This document shows positions 45,005-57,644 of a stretch of DNA of 64,000 nucleotides, piece by piece (within the stretch, counting starts at the first letter, position 1; each line of letters begins with the position of its first letter). The DNA lies in contig OY759270.1 in the NCBI GenBank assembly GCA_963662155.1, positions 51,589,319 through 51,653,318 on the forward strand, written 5' to 3'. The DNA is from Lamellibrachia columna. Its lineage: Eukaryota > Annelida > Polychaeta > Sabellida > Siboglinidae. The position numbers were made by a program, and so were the translations under genes. Under the pieces are notes generated by a model. It did not search any database. It was given only the letters and a program-made list of their open reading frames with translations, and had not been told where the DNA came from.

Positions 45005-47237
45005 GCCTGATTTAAAATGTTATGTTCAATTGTCCACCTACTAGTACTACTACAAACAGAACCACCACCACCACCGCCTCCACTATTACTATTACTAGTA
45101 TAATAATTATTATTATCATTATTTCTATTATTATTAGTAGTATTATTATTATCATTATTATTAGCCGATTCAACATTTTCAGCACGGTTTGACCTTTATG
45201 TCGCGATGGATTGACGGAATGGTGCGTTCCGTTTCGTTAAACAACCCACGTAACTTAACCACCGTGACACAACGACATGTGCTACTAATTTATCGATACA
45301 TATCTGGGGAATATTCTTTCTTGTTAAACGCTAAACGTTACTCCAGTCATCTTATTACTGCTAACAGCATTCCGTGCAAGCCGTTGGAATGACACTACCA
45401 GGTATACACCATAAGTCTTCTCAGTTTCGGCGTAAACGGCTCCTTGAGCACGGCGATGGTTTCATGCTGTGATGCACCGAGAGGCCCATGGCAGCTTAGA
45501 AAGGCACGACAAGGAGATGTTACAACAGGCTGACGGGATTGTTTCCGCGATAGCGAGGATCAGATTTGAAGATCGGTATAATGTGCAATCGCTGCTTGCG
45601 GTATGGGCCGAAATGACCAGACACCATCAACTGCCTCGTACTGTGCCATCCAAATAAAGATCTCGACACAAGACGTATCACCAATCTTGTTACAGCCCCG
45701 AAACGTTCAGTGCCCAGTGCTGAATTCCACGTTTTAACGCATATATTGTCTTCTTTTACTTAGTTGGCGTTTGGTCCTGTCGCTGGGAACGTCAGGTACG
45801 GTAGGTATGTCCCAATCACTGTAGAGCCGTGTTTTCTGGATGTCTTGACATGCATCATTGAACAGCTCTCTATAACTCGATTCCAACTTGATTTTTTATA
45901 TGATTCAGATTTGACTCAACTCGTGTGATCGCCCCATCCCTCCAAAAACATAAATGACTCGACTCTTGCAGTACATCCCTGTCCTTTCTTTGGTGTATTG
46001 CGTTTCCTCTGTTTTTCGTATGTCCAAACTAATCCGACCTGTTTAGTTTTGGAGCACCCATAGCTGTGTTACATGCCTTCCCCTGTTTTCGGTGTGTTTC
46101 TATGTACTGGGTCACTTCATCCGCAAATCGGAGAATGGATGCAGAGCGTAATCTTCTCATGCTCAGTCATGGGTGAAATAGTACTGGCGGTGCCTTCGTT
46201 GTTTCGAGGAATCCAGTAATGGATCGGTTGCCATAACGGCAACGTTGTAATTTAACATGGCGTTCCAGTAGATAAGGGGGTCGGGAATTCAGGTTCCCAG
46301 TTTCTACGGAAAACGCGCAAATCGGAATCAGATTAGGACTGGAAACTCAACGACTGGCAACTCAACGACTGGTACACTTAATTGTTCCAGTCTGTAAACG
46401 TTGGCCTACAGAATGGATGTACTGCTATCTTCCAAATGGAACCATTGCTGTTGTAATGCATTTGCCTATTTGGTTCAATTTAGCGCGAAGCTGAAACTGC
46501 CCACTTGTGTAGGTCACCGGTGGCTGCACGTGGAATACAATCATAGCGATATAATGTGCAAAACAGACTTTCGATGGAAATTATCCTTTTTTGTTGTCAA
46601 ACGGGACAGAAAACTTCATCTTCTGAAAAATCGCTGGATTCTCAATAAACCAATAGCTTCCTTGTCCACTTGTCATCTCGTGTTTTTTGGACGGCCATTG
46701 TGTTCAGTTGTGTTCAGTTTTCTTTTCCTCCGCCTCCCGTCAACGTATATAACGGCGACTCCCGCCTCGGAAGCAGTAGTCTGGGCGGTGCTAGCGACTC
46801 AGTATGACTAGGGACATTATTGATACCAGAGAGCGCTGGTTTCGTCTGGCAGCGGTGTGTGTTGGCGTGTGGGAGACTTGGACGCCTAGAGCACTTCAAC
46901 GCGGCTACGCTGTGTTGTCAAAACGTCAGTAACTAGTCTAGCATAACGATTAACGCTGACAGCGAAGTGGGGTTTATGTAACGTAGTCGAGCCTTGCAGT
47001 GACGGGTCCGTCTAAATGCGATGTCCAGGGGCCTCGAATTGCACCACTTAGAATGCATTCACACATGCTCTGTGCGCGCACACGAACCGGCTACAACAGA
47101 ATGTCTAAGCTTCATACACGAACACATAATAGCCGCTAATAGGAAACTAATAGTGCTATAATGAAATAATATGGGACCACTTTTTAGATAACGTTTAATG
47201 CAACTGGTCTAGAATGTTTATTAGGCGGTCGTTGAAA
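45005..47237. other. No gene recognised
   Basis: Contains short (ATT)n and (CCA)n runs (45050-45170). A CR1-like 3' UTR fragment on the plus strand lies at about 46625-46695 (ttctcaataaaccaatagcttccttgtccacttg). Other frames are not supported. Confidence 0.5.
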
Positions 47238-47548
47238 TGGTTCACACCATTGTGAACACACCACTGTGAACACACCATTGTGAACACATGCAGAGTGCGT
47301 TGACATAAAGAAATGGTTCACACCACTGTGAACACACGCAGAGTGCGTTGACATAAAGAAATGGTTCACACCACTGTGAACACACGCAGAGTGCGTTGAC
47401 ATAAAGAAATGGTTCACACCATTGTGAACACATGCAGAGTGCGTTGACATAAAGAAATGGTTCACACCATTGTGAACACACGCAGAGTGCGTTGACATAA
47501 AGAAATGGTTCACACCACTGTGAACACATGCAGAGTGCGTTGACATAA
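47238..47548. repeat. 48-bp minisatellite, about 6.5 copies
   Basis: Unit ttcacaccactgtgaacaca cgcagagtgcgttgacataaagaaatgg. Each unit contains a small palindrome ttcacaccactgtgaa. Multiple of 3, hence open frames. Confidence 0.95.
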
Positions 47549-47716
47549 AGCGAGGCAATAAACGCATCAACATTTCATTGAATATAAATATTCGAATTTG
47601 AGAACCACAGATTCTTGAGAGGAAAAACTGAAACGCTGATGATGGGCCCCGCTGGTTAGTTGAAGCCATTATACGGGATAAACATCTCCGTCTCAACGAG
47701 TCGAGGCACTGCTTAG

Positions 47717-48604
47717 CCACCACCAATGTAATGGTCAATCACGACCACAGTAGCCACCACCAATGTAATGGTCAATCATGACCACAGTAGCCACCACCAA
47801 TGTAATGGTCAATCACGGCCACAGTAGCCACCACCAATGTAATGGTCAATCATGACCACAGTAGCCACCACCAATGTAATGGTCAATCATGACCACAGTA
47901 GCCACCACCAATGTAATGGTCAATCACGACCACAGTAGCCACCACCAATGTAATGGTCAATCACGACCACAGTAGCCACCACCAATGTAATGGTCAATCA
48001 CGACCACAGTAGCCACCACCAATGTAATGGTCAATCACGACCACAGTAGCCACCACCAATGTAATGTTCAATCACGACCACAGTAGCCACCACCAATGTA
48101 ATTGTCAATCATGGCCACAGTAGCCACCACCAATGTAATCGTCAATCACGACCACAGTAGCCACCACCAATGTAATGGTCAATCACGACCACAGTAGCCA
48201 CCACCAATGTAATGGTCAATCACGACCACAGTAGCCACCACCAATGTAATGGTCAATCACGACTACAGTAGCCACCACCAATGTAATTGTCAATCATGGC
48301 CACAGTAGCCACCACCAATGTAATGGTCAATCACGACCACAGTAGCCACCACCAATGTAATGGTCAATCATGACCACAGTAGCCACCACCAAAGTAATTG
48401 TCAATCATGGCCACAGTAGCCACCACCAATGTAATGGTCAATCATGACCACAGTAGCCACCACCAAAGTAATGGTCAATCATGACCACAGTAGCCACCAC
48501 CAATGTTATGGTCAATCACGACCACAGTAGCCACCACCAATGTAATGGTCAATCATGACCACAGTAGCCACCACCAATGTAATGGTTAATCACGACCACA
48601 GTAA
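47717..48604. repeat. 37-bp minisatellite, about 24 copies
   Basis: Unit ccaccaccaatgtaatggtc aatcacgaccacagtag with scattered C/T and G/T variants. Confidence 0.95.
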
Positions 48605-48794
48605 AATAAATGTACATCACAAAGTAACCACTGTACACGCCTCTATGTTTGCAGTGAGTGTCTCGTGTTGAAGCTTGCTCAATGCTCTGCTGTGTTCTTG
48701 ATTGATTGAACGATGGTGTTTGGCTGTTATTCATTGTTTAACAACGTGTTACCGCAGTAACCTTCGTCGAAATCGGTTCCGATGTGGTTAAAAA

Positions 48795-48841
48795 TCGCAC
48801 GGAACATGCACGCGATTGGCATGCATGCATGTTCCGTGCGA
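48795..48841. repeat. Perfect 16-bp inverted repeat (hairpin)
   Basis: tcgcacggaacatgca and its exact reverse complement are separated by 15 bases (cgcgattggcatgca). Confidence 0.9.
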
Positions 48842-49248
48842 TTGGCACATGTATGCATCCATCCGTCGGCATTCTAACACATTTAGCAAGCGTTAAGCGG
48901 CATGAGGCCAATGGGTGGTGACCGGCAGACGGTGCAGACGGTCCAGACATACTTCCAACAACTTCTGTGCTGGGTTGCTGACCACCTGCCTTCGCTTACG
49001 ACTGTAAGATGCGTCATTAACAACATGTCTGCTTGAGTGCGTCAAATACAGTGGCAGACATTTTGAATACCGGAGACATGCCGTTTTTTTAAACTACTCG
49101 CAAACATGCCCATCCTTTGAACGGCATAACTTGGTAGTACGTAATTCACTGTCATGATAAGAATACTGTGAAACGTTATCACAGAAATATTCATCTATCC
49201 TAGGTACTTGGTTTTATCGGTCAATGTATTTCGAAATTGCAACGTTAT
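48842..49248. other. Unassigned sequence
   Basis: Nothing recognised. Confidence 0.4.
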
Positions 49249-49859
49249 ACTTACTGGCAGTTGTAGCAACGTCCAGCGTCGCCTTGCACGTGTGTTACAT
49301 ATAACTTACTGGCAGTTGTAGCAACGTCTAGCGTCGCCTTGCACGTGTGTTACATATAACTTACTGGCAGTTGTAGCAACGTCCAGCGTCGCCTTGCAAG
49401 TGTGTTACATATAACTTACTGGCAGTTATAGCAACGTCCAGCGTCGCCTTGCACGTGTGTTACATATAACTTACTGGCAGTTATAGCAACGTCCAGCGTC
49501 GCCTTGCACGTGTGTTACATATAACTTACTGGCAGTTATAGCAACGTCTAGCGTCGCCTTGCACGTGTGTTACATATAACTTACTGGCAGTTATAGCAAC
49601 GTCCAGCGTCGCCTTGCACGTGTGTTACATATAACTTACTGGCAGTTATAGCAACGTCCAGCGTCGCCTTGCACGTGTGTTATATATAACTTACTGGCAG
49701 TTATAGCAACGTCCAGCGTCGCCTTGCACGTGTGTTACATATAACTTACTGGCAGTTATAGCAACGTCCAGCGTCGCCTTGCACGTGTGTTACATATAAC
49801 TTACTGGCAGTTATAGCAACGTCCAGCGTCGCCTTGCACGTGTGTTGCATATAACTTAC
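49249..49859. repeat. 55-bp minisatellite made of an exon end plus donor, 11 extra copies
   Basis: Unit acttactggcagttatagca acgtccagcgtcgccttgcacgtgtgttacatata. On the minus strand each unit repeats the last about 45 coding bases of the exon at 49860 and its donor GTAAGT. Only a handful of G/A and C/T variants occur among copies. Confidence 0.95.
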
Positions 49860-49998
49860 TGGCAGTTATAGCAACGTCCAGCGTCGCCTTGCACGTGTGT
49901 TACATACAACTTGGGACAATCGAAGAAACGAGTCATGACGTTGTGAACAATTGTACGTAAGTTTTCGCGTAGCGTTACGGAAAATTGTGCGTAATGAC
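49860..49998 (-). CDS. Candidate exon with donor amplified downstream
   Basis: Acceptor cttctgtag and donor CTGCCA|gtaagt. The peptide reads HYAQFSVTLRENLRTIVHNV then FDCPKLYVTHVQGDAGRCYNC, with three cysteines and protein-like composition. It lies about 0.7 kb downstream (minus sense) of the frame at 50674-51022. No family recognised. Confidence 0.5.
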
Positions 49999-50154
49999 TA
50001 CAGAAGATAATGCGATTGTTCGTAGGAAAGGTAACAGCGGGATAATTTTCGAAAAATAAATAAACTGAGATGACCTGATTGTGGGTCGTAGAAAAACCTC
50101 TGAACGTTTGACGCCTGAGATGCGAAGTGTCTAGGAGGAGCAGCATAACATACG

Positions 50155-50566
50155 AACATACAAACATACAAACACACAAACACACAAACATACAAACATA
50201 CAAACATACAAACACACAAACACACAAACATACAAACACACAAACACACAAACATACAAACACACAAACATACAAACACACAAACGTAAAACATGCAAAT
50301 ATACAAACATACAAACACACAAACACACAAACATACAAACATGCAAATACACAAACATACAAACATGCAAATACACAAATACACAAACACACAAACACAC
50401 AAACATACAAACATGCAAACACACAAACATACAAACACACAAACATGCAAACATACAAACACACAAATATACAAACACACAAACATACAAACATACAAAC
50501 ATACAAACATACAAACATACAAACACACAAACATACAAACATACAAACACACAAACATACAAACAC
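50155..50566. repeat. (TACAAACA)n/(CACAAACA)n array
   Basis: About 50 octamers of tacaaaca or cacaaaca type with some tgcaaa variants. All derived frames are artefacts. Confidence 0.95.
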
Positions 50567-50673
50567 TTGCTCGATTATAGTAAGATAACCATTGTCCGCG
50601 ATTCGACTATAGTTTGTAGTAGTTAACCGATTACTGCATAATACTGGATTCTATTGACTATGTAATCAGTATT

Positions 50674-51022
50674 TTATATATGTATATTCTTCAGTAAATA
50701 GTTTTTATTTGGATTTGTATTTGTCATGAAGTAGGGCATCAATTCCACCACCCAATAATACACATTGGAAGGACTGTTAAGTCTCAGACAAACAAACGTT
50801 GTTGTTGTGCCATATCTGCTGTTATTCCTGTACACTAAACTACGACCTATATCGACGTATCCAGCACCAAAGATAAACCTCGTGCGAACCCTACACTTGC
50901 CGAGTAACCTGTTTTTTGATACGATAGTGGAGACGGGTTCGAGAAGATGTACGACATATTTGCCCTGAAAGTCGAGTGCACAGGGATCGCGTTGAAGCTC
51001 AGTACTCAACAGTATACACTGT
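50674..51022 (-). CDS. Candidate terminal exon, about 115 codons
   Basis: Acceptor ttgctgtctcgcag|AC, open to TAA at 50674. Protein-like sequence: RDPCALDFQGKYVVHLLEPV, GKCRVRTRFIFGAGYVDIGR, then TFVCLRLNSPSNVYYWVVEL. Predominantly beta-strand pattern with four cysteines; an extracellular domain is plausible. The last 20 residues are A-rich and may be read-through past the true end. Family not recognised. Confidence 0.45.
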
Positions 51023-51293
51023 CTGCGAGACAGCAACACGCTGTAGTGAAGTCGTTATTGCACACCGCCTGCTCAACGTGAATTATGGCTGTGCAGCTGC
51101 GCGTGTACCTGCTAGATGATTTCGATAAACTTCCATCTGGTAAGGCAGTGGAGGCTGGCATTCTGCAACATGTACATCCCACATTTTGAAAAGGACACGT
51201 CAGTGACATTGACAATATCTCGGTAAATGTATTCCATATTTTTACGCTCACGTCAATGTGAAAGCGCCCAAATGTTTGCACAAACGGGCATTT

Positions 51294-51463
<170 letters not shown>

Positions 51464-51529
51464 ACGCACATGCACGTGCACACAAGAGTACAAGCAAACC
51501 TATACACGTACGTTCGTGCGTGCATGCTT

Positions 51530-51843
51530 GCATGCATGCATGCATGCATTCATACATACATACATACATACATACATACATACATACATACATACATACA
51601 TACATACATACATACATACATACATACATACGTACGTACATACATACATGCATGCATGCATTGATACATAAATACATACATACAAACGTATATATATATA
51701 TATACATAAGATACATGCATACATACATACATACATACATGCATGCATGCATGCATACATACATGCATGCATACATACATACATACATACATACATACAT
51801 ACATGCATGCATACATACATACATCCATCCATACATACATACA

Positions 51844-51877
<34 letters not shown>

Positions 51878-51935
51878 CACACATACATTCATACATACAT
51901 ACATACATACGATGCATACATACATACATATACGC

Positions 51936-51998
<63 letters not shown>

Positions 51999-52088
51999 TA
52001 CATACATACATGCATGCATACATATATACATATGTACGTACGTACATACGTACATACATACATACATGCATATATACATGCATACATA
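51530..52088. repeat. (CATA)n/(CATG)n tetranucleotide region with AT run
   Basis: CATA repeats interspersed with gcat and gtac variants and an (AT)n stretch at 51937-51993. Confidence 0.95.
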
Positions 52089-52610
52089 GTAGAATAAATA
52101 GTGTGTGAATCATTTGAATACCATTTTGGAAAGTGTTGATTTCGAATTACGTGCAGATGGAAAAAGCGGTACCAATTTAACGAAACGACATTAACTGCAC
52201 AAAACCATCGCGATGAATATTAGAAGGTATATGTACAATGTACAGCGATACAATTACCACATCATACCACCTCCGGTCAATGTGTCCACGTGGAGCTGGG
52301 TTTAGGGACATGGAGACGATGAATTATGTGGTAGAAGGTTATAACCTACAAACCTAACTCATTCAGACTAAACGTTTTCTTCGTGGATGCAGCGTTTCAT
52401 GTATGCAACGCCCAGCTGAGGTCACTCGACCAATGGCGCCTGGCATTTCCTGGGATAACATCCTTTTATCTCGTTGTACGTGCACTGGCTGTTGACACCG
52501 AGTGGAAATACCAATAACCCAGAGGCGTTTCCGTTTGCTACTATGTGATGTTTGACATGAAACGCTACCTTCAAGGCGTCGAGCACTTAATTGCAGATCC
52601 ATTAGTTCGC
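52089..52610. other. Unassigned sequence
   Basis: No gene or repeat family recognised between two arrays. Confidence 0.4.
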
Positions 52611-53570
52611 TTCATATCGCTCGTGTCCTTACTAGAAACGATTCATATCGCTCGTGTCCTTACTAGAAACGATTCATATCGCTCGTGTCCTTACTAGAAA
52701 CGATTCATATCGCTCGTGTCCTTACTAGAAACGATTCATATCGCTCGTGTCCTTACTAGAAACGATTCATATCGCTCGTGTCCTTACTAGAAACGATTCA
52801 TATCGCTCGTGTCCTTACTAGAAACGATTCATATCGCTCGTGTCCTTACTAGAAACGATTCATATCGCTCGTGTCCTTACTAGAAACGATTCATATCGCT
52901 CGTGTCCTTACTAGAAACGATTCATATCGCTCGTGTCCTTACTAGAAACGATTCATATCGCTCGTGTCCTTACTAGAAACGATTCATATCGCTCGTGTCC
53001 TTACTAGAAACGATTCATATCGCTCGTGTCCTTACTAGAAACGATTCATATCGCTCGTGTCCTTACTAGAAACGATTCATATCGCTCGTGTCCTTACTAG
53101 AAACGATTCATATCGCTCGTGTCCTTACTAGAAACGATTCATATCGCTCGTGTCCTTACTAGAAACGATTCATATCGCTCGTGTCCTTACTAGAAACGAT
53201 TCATATCGCTCGTGTCCTTACTAGAAACGATTCATATCGCTCGTGTCCTTACTAGAAACGATTCATATCGCTCGTGTCCTTACTAGAAACGATTCATATC
53301 GCTCGTGTCCTTACTAGAAACGATTCATATCGCTCGTGTCCTTACTAGAAACGATTCATATCGCTCGTGTCCTTACTAGAAACGATTCATATCGCTCGTG
53401 TCCTTACTAGAAACGATTCATATCGCTCGTGTCCTTACTAGAAACGATTCATATCGCTCGTGTCCTTACTAGAAACGATTCATATCGCTCGTGTCCTTAC
53501 TAGAAACGATTCATATCGCTCGTGTCCTTACTAGAAACGATTCATATCGCTCGTGTCCTTACTAGAAACG
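52611..53570. repeat. 31-bp satellite, about 31 identical copies
   Basis: Unit ttcatatcgctcgtgtcctt actagaaacga. I saw no variant inside the array. On the minus strand each unit contains TTTCTA|GTAAGG, a donor-like string. Confidence 0.97.
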
Positions 53571-53721
53571 TTCGAACATTGCCAAGTCTCTACGTAATTG
53601 TGCTAAACAAAATAGTTTTCAAAATACCACCTCCTGGAGATATACCGGATCTAGGGAATTGAAAAGTATCACCATTGTGTTATCAGATATATCATTATGT
53701 TAACTTAACAACCAAACATTT

Positions 53722-53723
<2 letters not shown>

Positions 53724-53812
<89 letters not shown>
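53724..53812. repeat. (AT)n microsatellite
   Basis: About 88 bp of AT dinucleotides. Confidence 0.95.
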
Positions 53813-53814
<2 letters not shown>

Positions 53815-54689
53815 ATTTTGTTTATGTCATTATAGTGTTTGAGTTGTTATCTGTATGAGACATTGTGATATGCTAGTTCAGTAAGTTTAGATACGTATTA
53901 ATTAGGCATCGCAAAGGAACTAACTACATGGGGAAACTGGTATAATTCCCCAAGGACTTATTTATAATATGTAATATATCAACAAACCCACTGTTTTAAT
54001 GCCTGCTTGTTTTTAAATGTTATTACTTCATCATTACCAAGGCAAGATCTGTTTAATGAAAGTTACATATGTTCCTTTAAACGAATATGACGTAAAAGCT
54101 ACTGAGGTCATTACCGCGAGGTTCGTAAAATATGACGTAAAAGCTACTGAGGTCATTACCGCGAGGTTCGTAAAATCTGCGATATGTAGACATATATGGA
54201 CAATCTCCGTCTTTCACCATATTGCCACCGCCGTATCAAACACGAGAAGTTGTAGCCTCCCTGTAACTACCGTCCGTAATCATTATCTCGTGTCGTCGGG
54301 CCTGCGTTATTATGAAGCCGCGCTGGTTTCCTGGAACACTTCTCAACCGGCGTTCTGCTCGCACCCGCAACAGATATAATGTTTAGGTTTGGGCCCAAGC
54401 ACTGGACGCTTACAAGATCTGCCGAGTATATGCAACCATAGGTGATGTGGAAAGTCGTATGTATTGGTGATGATACCGCCTGCATTAATTAGTGTCAGAT
54501 GCATCATTATGAGGTTTGAGTACTAGTATTGTCGCGTAACAAATCATAATTGTTGTTTTTCACCAAAGCAGCTACATTTAAACCATAATTATGTACTTGA
54601 AATTGTTATCAATAAACAATACAGATTTCGAAAAACTCGAAGTAGCGCACAATATGTCGTCGTAATCAGTATTTAGAATTTCACAAAGA
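53813..54689. other. Unassigned sequence with a 45-bp duplication
   Basis: tatgacgtaaaagctactga...ggttcgtaaaa is present twice (54087-54131, 54132-54176). No gene supported. Confidence 0.5.
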
Positions 54690-55389
54690 GGGGGTCAGAG
54701 GTGGAGGTCAGAGGTGGAGGTCAGAAGGGGAGGCCAAAGGGGAGGCCACAGGGGGAGGCCACAGGGGAGGCCGGAAGGGGAGGCCAGAGGGGGAAGCCAG
54801 AGGAGAGGCCCGAAGGGAGGCCACAGGGAGAGGCCAGAGGGTAGGCCAGATGGGGAAACCAGAGGGGAGGTCAGAGGGAGAGGCCAGAGGGGGGTCAGAG
54901 GAGGAGGTCACAGGGGAGGCCATATGGAGGTCAGAGGAGGAGGCCAGAGGGGGAAGCCAGAGGGGAGACCAGAGGGGGAGGTCAGAGGAGGAGGCCAGAG
55001 GGGAGGCCAGAGGGAGAGGTCGGAGGAGGAGGCAACAGGGGAGGTCACAGAGGAAGCCATAGGGAGGTCAGAGGAGGAGGCCAGAGGGGGAAGTCAGAGG
55101 GGAGGCCAGAGGGGAGGCCAGAGGGGAGGCCAGAGGGGAGGCCATAGGGGGAGGTCAGAGGGGGAAGTTAGAGGGGGAGGCCAGAGGGGGAGGCCAGAGG
55201 GGAGGCCAGAGGGGGAGGCCAGAGGGGAGGCCAGAGGGGAGGCCAGAGGGGAGGCCATAGGGGGAGGCAAGATGGGGAGGTCAGAGGGGGAGGTCAAACA
55301 GGAGGCCAGAGGGGAGGCCAGAGGAGGAGGCCAGAGGGAAGGCCATAATGGGAGGTTAGAGGAGGAGGCCAGAGGGGGAGGCCAGACGG
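54690..55389. repeat. Purine-rich 12-15 bp array, 700 bp
   Basis: Irregular units gaggccagaggggg / gaggtcagaggagg. The strand is over 80 percent purine by eye, so stop codons are rare and a 239-codon frame appears; it is not a gene. Confidence 0.95.
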
Positions 55390-55427
55390 AAACCAATCTT
55401 AGTCACCCATTAGTTTACCATGCTACC

Positions 55428-55522
55428 ATGTAGTGGCGCAACAAGTAGCATACGAAACAAATAAAAAAAATAAGCCAAAGGGGCCATGGCCCAATGCCCC
55501 CCCACCACCATAAATACACCAC
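55428..55522. mobile_element. Small MITE-like insertion
   Basis: gtagtggcgcaac at the left and ataaatacaccactgg at the right are imperfect inverted ends around about 95 bp. Family uncertain. Confidence 0.3.
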
Positions 55523-55814
55523 TGGTCGTCGACAAAATGGGACGAAGTGTAATCGGTTGCTGCAGCGACTGGAACAAAGTACAATTCCAATTTCTTCCAG
55601 GAGGATGCACCAGTGATGATAGGGATGATAGTAAAACACAACCAGTGGTAGACGAGAGTACACTCGGGTCGTTGAAGAGTTAACGCCGACGGAGCGTGTT
55701 TTATCGTTGGCGCTGCTGCTGCTGTATCAACATCCACCCAGCCAGCCGGATTAAACCACACCGTGTTGCTCCATGTGCCACGTAGGCTCCCACAGCAGAA
55801 GCCGACGACAGTGA

Positions 55815-57020
55815 GCATCATCATCAATCCGTTAACCCGGAGGGTGGTTGGGGCACCAACGATGACCTCGCAACCTGCTGTGTCGTCTGCCGCCTTTTGT
55901 GTCTCTGAGACGGCCAGGCCCGTCTACTTTCTGTCGGCCTCTTTTTCTTGCTCCCCTAACGGTGCCTTGCGGGATGGTCTGTGTCAGGCCGGATGTCGTG
56001 AGACGTGCCCATACCATTTCAGCTTCCGTCTTTTTACCGTGGTCAGGAGATCTTCACAGGGCCCGAAGGCTTGTTGGATTATGTTGTGGACCTCTTCGTT
56101 GGTTACATGGTCCTTGTATTAGATGCACGTGATCTTTCGATAGCACTTCATTTCTATGGCTTGTGCTCTTCTTTGTAGTTCGGCTGTAAGAGTCCATGTC
56201 TCGCATGCATCAGTCTGATCTTGGATCGAAGGGTGTTGTTTTCATATTTCCATATTGATTTCAGTCTTGCCAGCGTTGCTGTTGTCTTAGCAATCCTTGA
56301 AATGATCTCAGGTTTGGATCCCTCAGCTGTGACAACTGAGCCCAGGTACTTGAAGTTGGATATTGTTTCTAATCTTTGTAAACCTCACGTTGATCTTTGT
56401 AAACCTCACGTTGATCTTTGTAAACCTCACGTTGATCTTTGTAAACCTCACGTTGATCTTTGTAAACCTGTGCTGGTGGCCTTGTCATAAAGAGGACTGT
56501 GCTGGTGGTCTTGTCATAAAGAGGACTGTGCTGGTGGCCTTGTCATAAAGAGGACAGTGCTAGTGGCCTTGTTATAAAGAGGACTGTGCTGGTGGCCTTG
56601 TCATAAATATGTTCTATGACTCGAACAAGGTTGACACCAGTTTGTATTTGCATGCAGGCCATAAATGCCTTCTTGAAGTCAATAAAGAGGTTTTGTTGGT
56701 GCTGTACTTTTCACATAGGATTCTAAGGTTGAAAATGTGCTATGTAGTACTGTGTTCTTCTCGAAAGCGGGCCTGTTCTTCAGTGATGATATTCTCCGCT
56801 TGTGGCTTGACAACACGACTTTGCCGGTGGTCGATGAGGCTGATTGTCTGGCAGTTTTGACACAATTGTAGGTTGCCTTTTTGTGTGATGACTGCTGATT
56901 GGGTCCATGGAGGAGGCTAATCTCCTGTCTGCCAGATATTATTGCAGATTATTGTGAGAATGTTAGTCACAGCTTCCCCGCAGCTAGCATTAATTCAGCT
57001 GGTTTGTTGTCAACTCCTAA
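55815..57020 (-). mobile_element. Non-LTR endonuclease-reverse transcriptase remnant, repeat-interrupted
   Basis: On the minus strand about 57010-56640 reads ...ITEEQARF...HIFNLRILCEKY, an RT fingers/palm segment. At 56607-56468 the stretch DKATSTVLF is present five times as a 29-bp array. About 56215-55950 encodes the C-terminal region ELQRRAQAIEMKCYRKITCI, then YKDHVTNEEV and KRRKLKWYGHVSRHP, a well-known tail of animal endonuclease-RTs. Multiple stops and shifts. A related piece with the catalytic YADD box is at 59052-59237. Confidence 0.85.
56376..56607. repeat. Two tandem arrays inside the RT remnant (20 bp x 5, 29 bp x 5)
   Basis: ttgtaaacctcacgttgatc is repeated at 56376-56468, followed directly by tgtgctggtggccttgtcat aaagaggac to 56607. 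The second unit is RT coding sequence read on the minus strand. Confidence 0.95.
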
Positions 57021-57049
57021 GTTGCCAAGATGCTACAATGAATGTCTTC

Positions 57050-57217
57050 TGGTGGGTGGGTGGGTGGGTGGGTGGGTGGGTGGGTGGGTGGGTGGGTGGG
57101 TGGGTGGGTGGGTGGGTGGGTGGGTGGGTGGGTGGGTGGGTGGGTGGGTGGGTGGGTGGGTGGGTGGGTGGGTGGGTGGGTGGGTGGGTGGGTGGGTGGG
57201 TGGGTGGGTGGGTGGGT
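57050..57217. repeat. (GGGT)n array, about 42 copies
   Basis: Uninterrupted gggt tetranucleotides on the plus strand. Confidence 0.98.
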
Positions 57218-57265
57218 AGATGTACTCCCCCGCTGTGCCCTGGGGACGGCCAGGCGCCGGCCTGC

Positions 57266-57412
57266 CCCAGCGGTTTTGGGGTCATGCACAACCATGTTTA
57301 CGTGCGTTTTGGGGTTACGCACAACCATGCTTTCGTGCATTTTGGGGTTATGCACAACCATATTTTCGTGCGTTTTGGGGTTATGCAAAACCATGTTTTT
57401 GTGCGTTTTGTT
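57266..57412. repeat. 33-bp tandem repeat, about 4 copies
   Basis: Unit ttttggggttatgcacaacc atgttttcgtgcg with substitutions. Confidence 0.95.
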
Positions 57413-57644
57413 GAGCTGTGCGGCCATTTCCCATATTTCTCTTAGAATAACATCCACAGAAAAATTATGCTTGATTTGAAAACTGTATATTTATTTATTT
57501 ACTGTGTGGTCCAAGTAATTTGATATCTTCCACTCCTGCACACATAAGAGAGTAGAGACAGCCTCCTGCCCCACACTGATCGACGTTCAAGTGCAAGTTT
57601 ATCTACCGATGCTTCTTTTTCATCAACATTTTGCCATATTCTAT

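Noticed and set aside
47717..48604. Possible CRISPR array (regular repeats)
   Set aside because: Units are contiguous with no unique spacers, and the genome is that of an animal. The same holds for the arrays at 38314, 52611 and 61462.
49856..50566. Met-Phe-Val-Cys-Leu repeat frames
   Set aside because: Translation of the TACAAACA octamer array.
54714..55433. 239-codon Gly/Arg/Glu-rich frame
   Set aside because: Created by the purine-rich array, which lacks stop codons; no start context, no family, irregular units that are not multiples of three.
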